DNA from: Lachnospiraceae bacterium
Lineage (GTDB): Bacteria; Bacillota; Clostridia; Lachnospirales; Lachnospiraceae
Direction of reading: 5' to 3'
DNA: 64,000 nucleotides
Assembly (NCBI GenBank): GCA_910574805.1
Contig: CAJTCV010000003.1
Coordinates: 62,001 to 126,000, forward strand
Both the position numbers and the translations under genes were made by a program. The notes beneath the pieces are model-generated. The model worked only from the letters and a program-made list of their open reading frames with translations. It was not told where the DNA came from and did not search any database. This document shows positions 34,203 through 42,518 of the stretch, piece by piece (the first letter of the stretch is position 1; each line of letters starts with the position of its first letter).

Positions 34203-34617
34203 CCGTATGCTGGAGCTGTCCGGCAAAGGATACTACTGCGCGCAGATCCTTCTGATCCTGGCGCTGGAATCAGAGGGGAAAGAAGATCCGGATCTGATCC
34301 GGGCCATGAGCGGACTGAACGGCGGAATGGGTTTTACAGGGCATCTGTGCGGCGCGCTGACCGGCGGCTGCTGTCTCCTGGGATATTTCTGCGGAAAGGG
34401 CGAGGAAGAAGAACTGGAAGATCCGAAGGCCCAGGAGGTGATCCGGCAGTTTGTGGAATGGTTTGAGAACACGGTGGGAAGCACCTACAGTGGATGCGAC
34501 TGCAGGGACATTCTGGAGGATGATCCGTCCAACAAGATCCGGCGCTGTCCGGAGGTGGTGGAGAGCGTATTTCTGAAATGCATGGAGCTTCTCCAGGAAA
34601 ACGGGATGCTCTCATGA
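34189..34617 (+). CDS. C-GCAxxG-C-C family protein of the MOP cluster
   Basis: A 142-aa protein with the family cysteine pattern: an N-terminal Cys (GYYCAQILL), CGALTGGCCLLGYFCG near residues 54-69, and later CDC and a Cys near 124. Such proteins are thought to bind a redox or metal centre but the function is not established. It overlaps the methyltransferase by 14 bp and the cytidylyltransferase-like gene by 4 bp. It corresponds to the DVU1555-type family. Confidence 0.85.
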   Translation: MDLFDRMLELSGKGYYCAQILLILALESEGKEDPDLIRAMSGLNGGMGFTGHLCGALTGGCCLLGYFCGKGEEEELEDPKAQEVIRQFVEWFENTVGSTYSGCDCRDILEDDPSNKIRRCPEVVESVFLKCMELLQENGMLS

Positions 34618-35693
34618 GGTACAGAGGATTGGTTGCAGCGGCCGGACTGTCCAGCCGTATGGGGGATTTCAAGCCGTTTATGGAGCTGAACGGATTTCCC
34701 ATGATTCAGATGACAGTGCAGAGTCTGAAAAATGCAGGGATCCGGGATATTACGGTGGTTACGGGTCACAGAGCTGATGAGATGGAACAGGTTCTTACGC
34801 CTCTGGGTGTGCATCTTGTGCGGAATGAGAAATATCAGGAGACGGATATGCTGGCATCCATCCGGCTTGGTCTCTCGGCGATGGAGCAGGCAGAGGGTGT
34901 GTTCTTCCTGCCAGGGGATCTGCCGCTGGTGTCGCCGGGCAGCATGAAGGGGATTTTGGAACGTCTGGCAGCGTTGCCGGGGGGGACGGATGCGCTGGTC
35001 CCTGTGACCGGGGACCGGACTTCCCATCCGCCGGTACTGCTTCCGGGCGGGATACGGGCGGTGCTGACGTATGAAGGAGAGGGGGGCCTGAAGGGTTCTT
35101 TTTCGGCTATGCGGACGGAATATATGAAGCTTGATGATGCGGGAGCGCTGGCGGATGCGGATGTCCGGGGAGATTTTGAGAGGCTGAGGATCCGGGCGCG
35201 GGCGCACCGGGGCGTCTCGAGAAAACGCTGTGAAGACTGGTATGAAGAGATGAAGCTTCCGGCCCATATCCGGGCCCACTGTCTGGCTGTGGGGGAGCTG
35301 GCGGGATGGATGGCGGAACGGCTGACGGAGCACGGAGCCTGCCTGGATATTGAGCTGTGCCGCAGCGGAGGGTATCTTCATGATTTGTGCAGGCTTTCCA
35401 AAGGACATGAGGCGAAGGCAGGCGCATTTCTCAGGGAGAAGGGCTGTCTGGCGCTGGCGGACGTCGTGGAACGGCACCGGGGCTTTGAGACAGAGCCGGA
35501 GACAGTCTGCAGGGAGGACGCGGTCGTATGTCTGGCGGATAAGCTGATCAAAGAGGACCGGAGGGTCTCCCTGGACGTCCGCTATCAGAAAGCATTTACC
35601 TATGATCCGGTGAAGGAACGGATCCTGAGGGATCTCCGGATCTGCCGAAAACTGCTGGAAGAATTCGAGGTGATGACAGGTGAGCAGTTATGA
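34614..35693 (+). CDS. MocA-like NTP transferase fused to an HD domain
   Basis: A 359-aa fusion. Residues 1-190 match the MocA/MobA nucleotidyltransferase fold (GLVAAAGLSSRMGDFKPFM, FLPGDLPLVSP), which in MocA adds CMP to molybdopterin to make the dinucleotide used by xanthine-oxidase-family enzymes. Residues about 210-345 are an HD-type domain (HIRAHCLAVGELAG, GYLHDLCRLSKGHE), suggesting a linked phosphohydrolase or nucleotide-controlled activity. The start at 34614 is within the upstream stop (ATGA). It corresponds to the DVU1551-type NTP transferase. It most likely makes the MCD cofactor for the MOP enzyme. Confidence 0.85.
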   Translation: MRYRGLVAAAGLSSRMGDFKPFMELNGFPMIQMTVQSLKNAGIRDITVVTGHRADEMEQVLTPLGVHLVRNEKYQETDMLASIRLGLSAMEQAEGVFFLPGDLPLVSPGSMKGILERLAALPGGTDALVPVTGDRTSHPPVLLPGGIRAVLTYEGEGGLKGSFSAMRTEYMKLDDAGALADADVRGDFERLRIRARAHRGVSRKRCEDWYEEMKLPAHIRAHCLAVGELAGWMAERLTEHGACLDIELCRSGGYLHDLCRLSKGHEAKAGAFLREKGCLALADVVERHRGFETEPETVCREDAVVCLADKLIKEDRRVSLDVRYQKAFTYDPVKERILRDLRICRKLLEEFEVMTGEQL

Positions 35694-36819
35694 AAAGCCG
35701 ATCTATCTGAACAACGGCGCCACATCCTGGCCGAAGCCGCCGGAGGTGGCGGAAGCGGTGGCGGAGGCGCTCCGGTCCATGCCGGGGGAAGCCAATCGGG
35801 GCGGTGTCGCGGACTTTGATGTTTTTGCGGAGGTCCGGAAGGAGCTGGCGGAGCTTATGGGAATCTCCTGCCCGTCGCAGATCGCTCTGGGGCCCAATTC
35901 TACCTGGGGACTGAATCAGGCCATCTTCGGGTATCCGCTGGAGCCGGGAGACGCGGTGCTCTCCACCCGGGCGGAGCATAACGCGGTGCTGCGGCCTCTC
36001 CGGGTGCTGGAGCAGAAGGGGATCCGGGTGAGAAAGCTTCCGGTGGATGCAGTGGGAAGAGTGTCTGTGTCCCAATGGAAGCAGGCGCTTGAAGCGGCTC
36101 ATCCGCGGTTGTGCATTCTGAACCATGCTTCCAATGTGACCGGGGCGGTCAACGATGTTCCGGCGCTGGCAGGAGCGGCCAAAGAAGCAGGAGCAGACTT
36201 TCTGCTGGATGTGTCCCAGACGCTGGGATGTATTCCGGTGGAACTTGAGCAGTGGAAGGTGGACATGGCGGCATTTACCGGACATAAATACCTTCTGGGC
36301 CCGCAGGGGACAGGGGGCATATATGTGCGTGAGGGTCTGGAGCTTACCCCTCATATGGTGGGCGGAACCGGCGTCATGAGCGATCTGAAAGAGATGCCCC
36401 GGGAGATGCCGCTGCATCTGGAGGCCGGCACGGGAAATGAACCGTCCTTTCACGGGCTTCTGGCGGCGCTCCGCTGGAGGAAGCAGCATCCTCTTGACCA
36501 GAAGGCGCTGAGCGGGCGCACGCGGCGGCTGACGGATGGACTTGTGAAGCTGGGCTGCCGTGTGATTCTGCCGGGAGAACCATCGACGCCGGTGGTCTCC
36601 TTTGTGATACCGGGAGTCGCTTCTTCTGATGCGGCGGATATTCTGACCGGCAGCTATGATATTGTCCTGCGGTCCGGACTCCACTGTGCGCCGGAGATCA
36701 TGGAAGGGATCGGGATGGCAGGCGGCACGCTGCGGTTCAGCCTGTCGCGTTTTACGACGGAAGAAGAGGTGGAGCAGGTATTGCAGGCGGTCCGGGATGT
36801 GGTGGAGAGCAGCATATGA
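35680..36819 (+). CDS. class V aminotransferase, NifS-like cysteine desulfurase
   Basis: A 379-aa PLP enzyme. YLNNGATSWPKPPEV is the N-terminus of the family, TGHKYLLGPQGTGG carries the PLP lysine (about 206), and RSGLHCAP carries the candidate catalytic cysteine (about 333). In a molybdenum hydroxylase cluster, a desulfurase can supply the terminal sulfido ligand of the cofactor. That is inferred here from position. It starts with GTG at 35680, overlapping the previous gene by 14 bp, and overlaps the next by 4 bp. Confidence 0.85.
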   Translation: MSSYEKPIYLNNGATSWPKPPEVAEAVAEALRSMPGEANRGGVADFDVFAEVRKELAELMGISCPSQIALGPNSTWGLNQAIFGYPLEPGDAVLSTRAEHNAVLRPLRVLEQKGIRVRKLPVDAVGRVSVSQWKQALEAAHPRLCILNHASNVTGAVNDVPALAGAAKEAGADFLLDVSQTLGCIPVELEQWKVDMAAFTGHKYLLGPQGTGGIYVREGLELTPHMVGGTGVMSDLKEMPREMPLHLEAGTGNEPSFHGLLAALRWRKQHPLDQKALSGRTRRLTDGLVKLGCRVILPGEPSTPVVSFVIPGVASSDAADILTGSYDIVLRSGLHCAPEIMEGIGMAGGTLRFSLSRFTTEEEVEQVLQAVRDVVESSI

Positions 36820-37109
36820 ATTACGTGTGCAAAAAGGTGGAAAACTGTTTTGCAGCTGCCAGAACCTATGAGTATGAGCTGCCGGTTACCGGAAAGGAGC
36901 TGCTGGCTTTTCTGGAAGGCTGGGAGATCCGGGAAAATCACCGCTTTCGCCGTCCGGTCTTTTCGGCCAGGCGGGGGATTCTGGAGGTCAAGGGAATCCT
37001 GGCGGCACATGTGGTCAAGATCAATTATCCGGCAGATGACTGGGAACGGGAAAAGGAGAAGATGGAGACATGGCTGAGACAGCTGGAGCCCGGACAGGAA
37101 TCCGGCTGA
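36816..37109 (+). CDS. small uncharacterised protein of the MOP cluster
   Basis: A 97-aa soluble protein. It begins MNYVCKKVENCFAA and is charged towards the end, without a recognised domain, signal peptide or membrane segment. Translation is coupled to the NifS-like gene by ATGA overlap, so a role as partner of the desulfurase or cofactor carrier is plausible but unproven. Confidence 0.7.
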   Translation: MNYVCKKVENCFAAARTYEYELPVTGKELLAFLEGWEIRENHRFRRPVFSARRGILEVKGILAAHVVKINYPADDWEREKEKMETWLRQLEPGQESG

Positions 37110-37136
37110 CGGCGGGAAAGGAATGACTCTGTACCG

Positions 37137-38324
37137 ATGAAACGATCTGCACTGGATGCTCTGGTCAGGGAGCAGGAAGGGATCTCCTGTCTGACCAGAG
37201 AAGCAATAGAAGTAATACAGCTGAAAAAATTAAACCGGCTTCTTAAAAGGGAGAAAGAAAGGGGCGTCTTCTATAAGGAGCTTCCGGATCATCTGGACTG
37301 TCTGTCGGATCTGTCCCGCCTGCCCTTTACAACGGAAGCTGATCTGATGGAGCAGGGCCACCGGATGCTGCTCCTGAGTCAGTCCCGGGTGGACCGGATC
37401 CGGACGGAAGAGACGTCCGGTACCACCGGACAGGCAAAGAGAGTCTATTATTCTTCTGAGGATAATGAACGGACGGTCTCGTTTTTTGCAGCGGGGCTTT
37501 CGGAACTGGTGCGTCCGGGAGAAAAGACCATGATCTGTATGCCCTTCTCCGGCGCGGGAGGCCTGGGAGAACTGATTGCAGAAGCCATTCGCCGGTTGGA
37601 AGCGGTTCCGTTGGCTGCGGGGATCGGAAGAACGTATGGGGAGCTTCTGGATATTGTGGACCGGGAACGTCCGGAGACTTTTGTGGGTATGCCGGTTCCG
37701 CTTCTGGCCCTTCTGAGGCTTCGGGAGCACGGAAGCCTGAGGAGGGCGCTGATCAGCGCAGATGCCTGCCCCGAAGGAGTCACGGCCGAGATCGAGCGCC
37801 GCCTCGGGAGCAGGCTGTATCCGCATTATGGTTCCCGGGAGACGGGACTGGGAGGGGCTGTGACCTGCCCGGCATTTTCCGGGATGCATTTCCGGGAAAA
37901 TGATATTATTCCGGAGATCATCGGTCCGTCCGGCGATCCACTTCCCGAAGGACAGTGGGGGGAACTGGTCATCACGACGATCCAGGCGGAAGCCATGCCG
38001 CTGATCCGCTACCGGACCGGGGACTATACACGTCTGCTGCCGGATGCATGTCCCTGCGGGAGTCCGATCGTCCGGCTGGACCGGGTGGTCCGTCTGGGAG
38101 AAAAGTCCCGGATGGCAGAGCTGGACAGCCTGGTATTCAGGATTCCGCAGATCGTGGATTACCATGCTGAAGAGAAGGACGGGGTCCTGTACCTGAAGGG
38201 CTGTGTGACGGGAGACTGCCGGACGCTTCCGGAGGAACTTCTGGGCTGTCCGGTGCATTGGGAGCTGCGGCATTTTTCCGCAGAGGACAGTCCCTGTTAC
38301 ATTGCAAAACGAAGCATTCTGTAA
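37137..38324 (+). CDS. PaaK-like adenylate-forming ligase of the MOP cluster
   Basis: A 395-aa member of the AMP-forming CoA ligase superfamily. TEETSGTTGQAKRVYYS is the phosphate-binding loop, YPHYGSRETGLGG the adenine-binding motif and LIRYRTGDYTRL the hinge region. CPCGSPIVRLDR resembles the PaaK zinc-like site. At 395 aa it is short of the usual 430. Its substrate is unknown; phenylacetate-like aromatic acids, products of aldehyde oxidation, are one option, and a cofactor-related acid is another. It corresponds to the DVU1553-type ligase family. Confidence 0.8.
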   Translation: MKRSALDALVREQEGISCLTREAIEVIQLKKLNRLLKREKERGVFYKELPDHLDCLSDLSRLPFTTEADLMEQGHRMLLLSQSRVDRIRTEETSGTTGQAKRVYYSSEDNERTVSFFAAGLSELVRPGEKTMICMPFSGAGGLGELIAEAIRRLEAVPLAAGIGRTYGELLDIVDRERPETFVGMPVPLLALLRLREHGSLRRALISADACPEGVTAEIERRLGSRLYPHYGSRETGLGGAVTCPAFSGMHFRENDIIPEIIGPSGDPLPEGQWGELVITTIQAEAMPLIRYRTGDYTRLLPDACPCGSPIVRLDRVVRLGEKSRMAELDSLVFRIPQIVDYHAEEKDGVLYLKGCVTGDCRTLPEELLGCPVHWELRHFSAEDSPCYIAKRSIL

Positions 38325-38345
38325 AAAGGGGGTTTCGATATTTCG

Positions 38346-38693
38346 ATGAAAGAATTTTACTGCAACACCCGGGTGCGTGTAAGGGGAAAAGATTCCAGAA
38401 ACAACGACTATTTTGGCCGCGGAGTCGCAGATCTGCTTCATGGAGTGGAGGAATACCATTCGCTGAATCTGTCTGCAAAGCATATGGGGATGGCCTACAG
38501 CAAAGCCTGGCGGATCGTCAAGCTGGCGGAGGAGACGCTGGGCATCCAGCTTCTGTACCGCATGGGAAAGAGCGGCTCCAGGCTGACCAGGGAAGGCACA
38601 AATCTTCTGGAAGTCTATGAAGAAGCAGAGAAAGAGGCTTCCAGAGTGGTATGTGATATTTTTGAAAACTATTATCGGAAAAATATGGTATAA
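38346..38693 (+). CDS. ModE-type N-terminal winged-helix regulator, copy 1
   Basis: A 115-aa DNA-binding protein with the ModE/LysR-type helix-turn-helix (LSAKHMGMAYSKAWRIVKLAEETLG, then GSRLTREGTNLLEVYEE). It lacks the molybdate-binding MOP domains of full ModE. It is about 50% identical by eye to the protein at 57673-58032, and both share the block DYFGRGVADLLHG or its variant. It ends the MOP accessory run and probably regulates it or the Mod system in response to cofactor or metal status; the sensing mechanism is not visible. Confidence 0.85.
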   Translation: MKEFYCNTRVRVRGKDSRNNDYFGRGVADLLHGVEEYHSLNLSAKHMGMAYSKAWRIVKLAEETLGIQLLYRMGKSGSRLTREGTNLLEVYEEAEKEASRVVCDIFENYYRKNMV

Positions 38694-38710
38694 AAACAGA
38701 ATCAGTTTGC

Positions 38711-38853
38711 CCAGACGCCGGGAACTGAGCGGGCTGGAGCGGAACTTTAAGACAGCGGAAGCCCGGGAAGAGCCCGGATCGTTTTCCGGACGGGAATGCG
38801 TCCGGGAATCGATCCAGACGCCGGGAACTGAGCGGGCTGAAGCGGAACTCTCA
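38711..38853 (+). repeat. 103-bp direct repeat with GCGGAACT boxes
   Basis: CCAGACGCCGGGAACTGAGC occurs at 38711 and again at 38814, each followed by GGGCTG(G/A)AGCGGAACT. The interval contains further GC-rich inverted repeats (GCCCGGG/CCCGG, CCGGACGGGAATGCGTCCGG). The last box (38842-38853) lies just before GGAGG and the start at 38869. It shares GCGTCCGG(G/A)AATC and TCCAGAC with the 33121 repeat. Confidence 0.75.
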
Positions 38854-38868
38854 TGGAGGTAAGGTATA

Positions 38869-39894
38869 ATGAGGTGTATCAATACGGTGGACGCGGTGGG
38901 GCATGTGCTTTGCCATGACATTACGCGGATCGTGAAAGATGTGGTGAAGGATGCGGCATTCCGGAAAGGGCATGTGGTCACGGAAGAGGACATTCCGGTG
39001 CTTCTGTCCCTGGGGAAGGATCATCTGTATGTATGGGAGAAAGATGAGAATACCCTGCACGAAAATGAGGCTGCACAGATTCTGTACGAGATCTGCAAAA
39101 ATGAGCATATGCATCCCACACAGGTAAAAGAGGGAAAGATCGAGCTGATTGCAGACTGTGACGGGTTGTTCCGGGTAGATGTGGAACGGCTGGATGCGGT
39201 CAACGAGATCGAAGAGATCATGATCGCCACCAGGCACAGCAATACGGCAGTGAAAAAGGGCGACCGTCTGCTGGGGACGAGGGTGATTCCCCTGGTCATT
39301 GCAAAAGAGAAGATGGAGCTGGTGAAAAAGACGGCGGGGCAGGAACCGCTTGTGTCTCTGACGCCGTTCCGGTCCATGAAGGCAGGAATCGTGACTACGG
39401 GAAACGAAGTGTATCACGGTCGGATCGAGGATACATTTACACCGGTGGTGGTAAACAAGCTGGCAGGCTACGGCATCGAAATCTGCGGACATATTCTCTG
39501 TGATGACGATCAGGAGAAGATCACCAGTGCGATTCTGAAGCTGAAAGAGGAAGGTGCGGATATGATCCTCTGTACCGGAGGTATGAGTGTGGATCCGGAT
39601 GATCAGACACCGGGGGCCATCAAGCGTACCGGTGCGAAGGTCGTTTCTTATGGAGCGCCGGTCCTTCCGGGCGCCATGTTTCTTCTGGCATATTTTGAGG
39701 ACGGAACACCGGTTATGGGTCTGCCGGGCTGCGTGATGTATGCAAAAGCAAGTGCATTTGATCTGGTGCTGCCCCGGATTGCAGCAGGAATTCCGGTAAC
39801 GAGAAAGGAACTGGCGCATATGGGGAACGGTGGTTTCTGTCTGGGATGCAGGACCTGCCATTATCCGGACTGCGGTTTTGGAAAAGGAGTATAG
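38869..39894 (+). CDS. MoeA/MoaB-fold molybdopterin-binding protein with Cys-rich tail
   Basis: A 341-aa protein. Residues about 165-320 form the molybdopterin-binding fold (GIVTTGNEVYHGRIEDTF, MILCTGGMSVDPDDQTP, MGLPGCVMYAKASAFDL) found in MoeA, MogA and related proteins. The N-terminal part lacks the usual MoeA domain layout. The C-terminus has CLGCRTCHYPDCGFGKG, a four-Cys cluster that may bind metal. It probably inserts or senses molybdate on molybdopterin for the hydroxylase; the precise reaction is uncertain. GGAGG precedes the start. Confidence 0.85.
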   Translation: MRCINTVDAVGHVLCHDITRIVKDVVKDAAFRKGHVVTEEDIPVLLSLGKDHLYVWEKDENTLHENEAAQILYEICKNEHMHPTQVKEGKIELIADCDGLFRVDVERLDAVNEIEEIMIATRHSNTAVKKGDRLLGTRVIPLVIAKEKMELVKKTAGQEPLVSLTPFRSMKAGIVTTGNEVYHGRIEDTFTPVVVNKLAGYGIEICGHILCDDDQEKITSAILKLKEEGADMILCTGGMSVDPDDQTPGAIKRTGAKVVSYGAPVLPGAMFLLAYFEDGTPVMGLPGCVMYAKASAFDLVLPRIAAGIPVTRKELAHMGNGGFCLGCRTCHYPDCGFGKGV

Positions 39895-39900
39895 AAAAAG

Positions 39901-40794
39901 ATGCTGAAAACAGGCGCCCTGATCATCGCTTCCCATGATTATGCGGAAGAAAACAGAGACAACGAGGGGATCCCGGTCTATCTGCCCATGTATCCTCTGG
40001 ACGGTACCACCGTGATCAAGCGGGAGATTGCGGTCCTTCGGCGTGCGGGGATTTCTCCGATCATGGTCCTTCTGGGTTATCAGAAGGAGCTGCTGAAAAA
40101 TCATCTGTGCCACAACGGAGTTCTGTATGTGGAGGAGGAGAACTGGCGGGAGCATGATCTGGCGGCGTCTGTGGAGTTCGGGCTTCGGGAGGCAGCCGGA
40201 AGGATGGACCGGGCGGTGGTGATCCCGGTGGAGTATCCCGCTTTTTCCGGGGAGACACTGGAGCTGCTCCTTTCCTGTCAGGGAAATGCTGTTCCGGTGT
40301 GCGGAGGTGAGGAAGGGTATCCGCGTCTGTATGTGCCGGGAGAAACCGACATCCTGCAGTGCCCGGTAGAAGATCAGGGAGTGCTTCTTTCCATGAAAGG
40401 AGATGAGGGCATCCGGCGGGTGGAGCAGTATGTGCGGGAGCGAAGGGATGCCAACGCACTGAGATGCCGGACCCGGCTGGTGCTGTCAAAGGAAGAGGAT
40501 TTCTTCGGACCGGGGGTATATGAGCTTCTGAAAGCCATTGGCGAGACCGGATCGATCCAGGCGGCGGCAGCCAGGATGCATATGTCCTATACCAAGGCAT
40601 GGAAAATGATCAATCAGGCAGAGAAGGAAATGGGATTTTTGTTCCTGAACCGTCTGAGCGGTGGGAAGAATGGGGGGAGCTCTGAGATCACGGAAGAAGG
40701 CCGGCGGTTCATGGAGCGCTATCATGCCATGGAAGAAGATATGAAACGGATCAGTCAGCAGTTTTTCGACATTTATTTCTGTGATTTTCAGTAA
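39901..40794 (+). CDS. MobA-like nucleotidyltransferase domain fused to a ModE-type winged helix
   Basis: A 297-aa two-domain protein. Residues 1-170 resemble a MobA/MocA nucleotidyltransferase (PLDGTTVIKREIAVLRRAGI, PVMVLLGYQKE-like strand order), but the glycine-rich LAGGxSxRMG loop is replaced by IIASHDYAEENRDN, so catalysis is doubtful. Residues about 190-290 form a ModE-type helix-turn-helix (IGETGSIQAAAARMHMSYTKAWKMINQAEKEMG). It could be a regulator that senses nucleotide or cofactor with a former enzyme domain. It lies between the MoeA-like gene and modABC, whose promoter carries a ModE-like operator. Confidence 0.82.
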   Translation: MLKTGALIIASHDYAEENRDNEGIPVYLPMYPLDGTTVIKREIAVLRRAGISPIMVLLGYQKELLKNHLCHNGVLYVEEENWREHDLAASVEFGLREAAGRMDRAVVIPVEYPAFSGETLELLLSCQGNAVPVCGGEEGYPRLYVPGETDILQCPVEDQGVLLSMKGDEGIRRVEQYVRERRDANALRCRTRLVLSKEEDFFGPGVYELLKAIGETGSIQAAAARMHMSYTKAWKMINQAEKEMGFLFLNRLSGGKNGGSSEITEEGRRFMERYHAMEEDMKRISQQFFDIYFCDFQ

Positions 40795-40800
40795 AGTTCG

Positions 40801-40830
40801 TTGACTTGAAACTTCTTAATGGTATATAAT
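40801..40830 (+). promoter_or_regulatory. modA promoter
   Basis: TTGACT and TATAAT with an 18-bp spacer, about 57 bp before the modA start. A palindrome at 40839-40862 covers the expected transcription start. Confidence 0.7.
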
Positions 40831-40838
40831 CAGGCTGT

Positions 40839-40862
40839 CGTTATTTTTTAAAAAAAATAACG
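40839..40862. promoter_or_regulatory. ModE-like operator of the modABC operon
   Basis: CGTTATTTTTT and AAAAAATAACG are perfect 11-bp arms around an AA centre. Outer CGTTAT/ATAACG arms match the known ModE half-site pattern, and the position just after the -10 would allow repression by a ModE-type protein. Confidence 0.65.
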
Positions 40863-40886
40863 AATAAAAGACAGGGGGAACGTTCC

Positions 40887-41744
40887 ATGAAGAAGAAAAT
40901 AATTACGGGCTTACTGGCATGTACAATGGGGATGGCTGCATTGACAGGCTGCGGACAGAAGGAAGCAACAACCGGGGAAGAGGCAGTCGACGCTGCTGAG
41001 GGAGAGGAAGCAGGCGAATCGGTCACACTGCATGTATTTGCAGCGGCTTCCATGACAGAGACGCTGGAGAAGATCCAGACCATGTATCAGAAGACGGCGC
41101 CGGATGTGACGCTTGTGTTTAATTTTGATTCTTCCGGCACATTAAAAACTCAGATCCAGGAAGGAGCAGAATGCGATCTGTTTATCTCTGCGGCGCAGAA
41201 GCAGATGAATCAGCTGGACATCACGGCAGATCCGGAAGTCAACGAAGAAGGTCTGGATCTTGTCCTGGAGGGGAGCCGGATCAATCTTCTGGAAAATAAA
41301 GTGGTGCTGGCAGTAGCAGAAGGGAATCCGGCGGGTATTGAGAGCTTTGCGGATCTGGGCACGGACAGGTTGAAGCTTCTGGCTCTGGGCAATGAAGACG
41401 TTCCCGTGGGACAGTATTCCACAGAGATTCTGACAAATATGGGATTGTTGGAAGGCCTGGAAACAGACGGAAAGATCACTTACGGTTCCAACGTAAAGGA
41501 AGTGACGACTCAGGTATCAGAGGGAGCGGCGGATGCAGGCATCATTTACGCTACCGATGCATTTTCAGCGGGACTGACGGTTGTGGAAGAGGCAGGGAAG
41601 GATCTGTGTAAACAGGTCATCTATCCGGCGGCAGTGCTGAAGACGGCGCAGAATCCGGATGAAGCGCAGGCATTTCTCGACTATCTGCAGACAGATGAAT
41701 GCATGGAAGTATTTCATGAGGTCGGATTTTCCAGAGCGCCGTAG
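40887..41744 (+). CDS. modA: molybdate ABC transporter substrate-binding lipoprotein ModA
   Basis: A 285-aa lipoprotein with signal and lipobox LTGC (Cys at about residue 22), followed by a Glu/Ala linker. The mature part begins VTLHVFAAASMTETLEKI and contains NFDSSGTLKTQI and ADAGIIYATDAF, all typical of ModA. It captures molybdate outside the membrane for ModBC. First gene of modABC with its own promoter and ModE-like operator. Confidence 0.93.
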   Translation: MKKKIITGLLACTMGMAALTGCGQKEATTGEEAVDAAEGEEAGESVTLHVFAAASMTETLEKIQTMYQKTAPDVTLVFNFDSSGTLKTQIQEGAECDLFISAAQKQMNQLDITADPEVNEEGLDLVLEGSRINLLENKVVLAVAEGNPAGIESFADLGTDRLKLLALGNEDVPVGQYSTEILTNMGLLEGLETDGKITYGSNVKEVTTQVSEGAADAGIIYATDAFSAGLTVVEEAGKDLCKQVIYPAAVLKTAQNPDEAQAFLDYLQTDECMEVFHEVGFSRAP

Positions 41745-41816
41745 ATCAAAAGGTAAAGAAAGGGTGCGGATGGGGCTTGTCTCCCTCCGACAGAAGCTGA
41801 TGGATAAGGGGAAATT

Positions 41817-42494
41817 ATGGACTGGTATCCGTTGTATAATTCACTGAGAATTGCGCTGATCTCCAGCGTGATTGTCTTTTTTGCCGGGATCGGAGCGGCA
41901 TATTATATCGCGAAGCTGCATCCGGTTCTGAAGGGATTTCTGGATGTGGTGCTTACGCTGCCATTGGTGCTGCCGCCTACGGTGGTGGGTTATTTTCTGC
42001 TGGTGCTGTTTGGACCGAAAAGACCTTTCGGCGCGTGGTTTCTGGAGCACTTTAACACCAGGCTGGTGATGACCTGGTATTCCGGGATCTTCGCGGCGTC
42101 AGCAGTTGCCTTTCCGCTTATGTACCGGACGGCGAGGGGAGCGTTCGAGAGCTTTGATGAGACGCTCGCTTATTCGGGGCAGACGCTGGGGCTTGGCAAC
42201 GTGTATATCTTCTGGCGGATCCGGATGCCGGCCTGCCGGCAGGGGATCCTGGCCGGGACAGTGCTGGCATTTGCAAGGGCCCTGGGAGAATACGGAGCCA
42301 CCAGTATGATCGCCGGATATACGCCGGGGCGGACAGCCACCATATCCACAACGGTGTACCAGCTCTGGCGGACGGACAATGATGCCCTTGCTTTTCGCTG
42401 GGTCCTGGTCAATGTAGTGATCTCTGCAGTAGTACTTTTAGCGGTAAATCTGCTGGAGCGCCGGGATCGGGAAAGAGGCGGCCGTCCTGGATGA
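41817..42494 (+). CDS. modB: molybdate ABC transporter permease ModB
   Basis: A 225-aa inner membrane permease with five to six helices. LPLVLPPTVVGYFLL and FARALGEYGATSMIAG (the EAA-type loop that contacts ModC) are characteristic of ModB. AGGGGAAA precedes the start. It lies between modA and modC in the same direction. Confidence 0.93.
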   Translation: MDWYPLYNSLRIALISSVIVFFAGIGAAYYIAKLHPVLKGFLDVVLTLPLVLPPTVVGYFLLVLFGPKRPFGAWFLEHFNTRLVMTWYSGIFAASAVAFPLMYRTARGAFESFDETLAYSGQTLGLGNVYIFWRIRMPACRQGILAGTVLAFARALGEYGATSMIAGYTPGRTATISTTVYQLWRTDNDALAFRWVLVNVVISAVVLLAVNLLERRDRERGGRPG

Positions 42495-42518
42495 AGGCCG
42501 AAGAGAGGAGCAGATCAG

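Noticed and set aside
34485-38993. Several 300-590 codon antisense frames over the MOP accessory genes
   Set aside because: Sense genes overlap with proper ribosome binding sites and known domains; the antisense frames have none.
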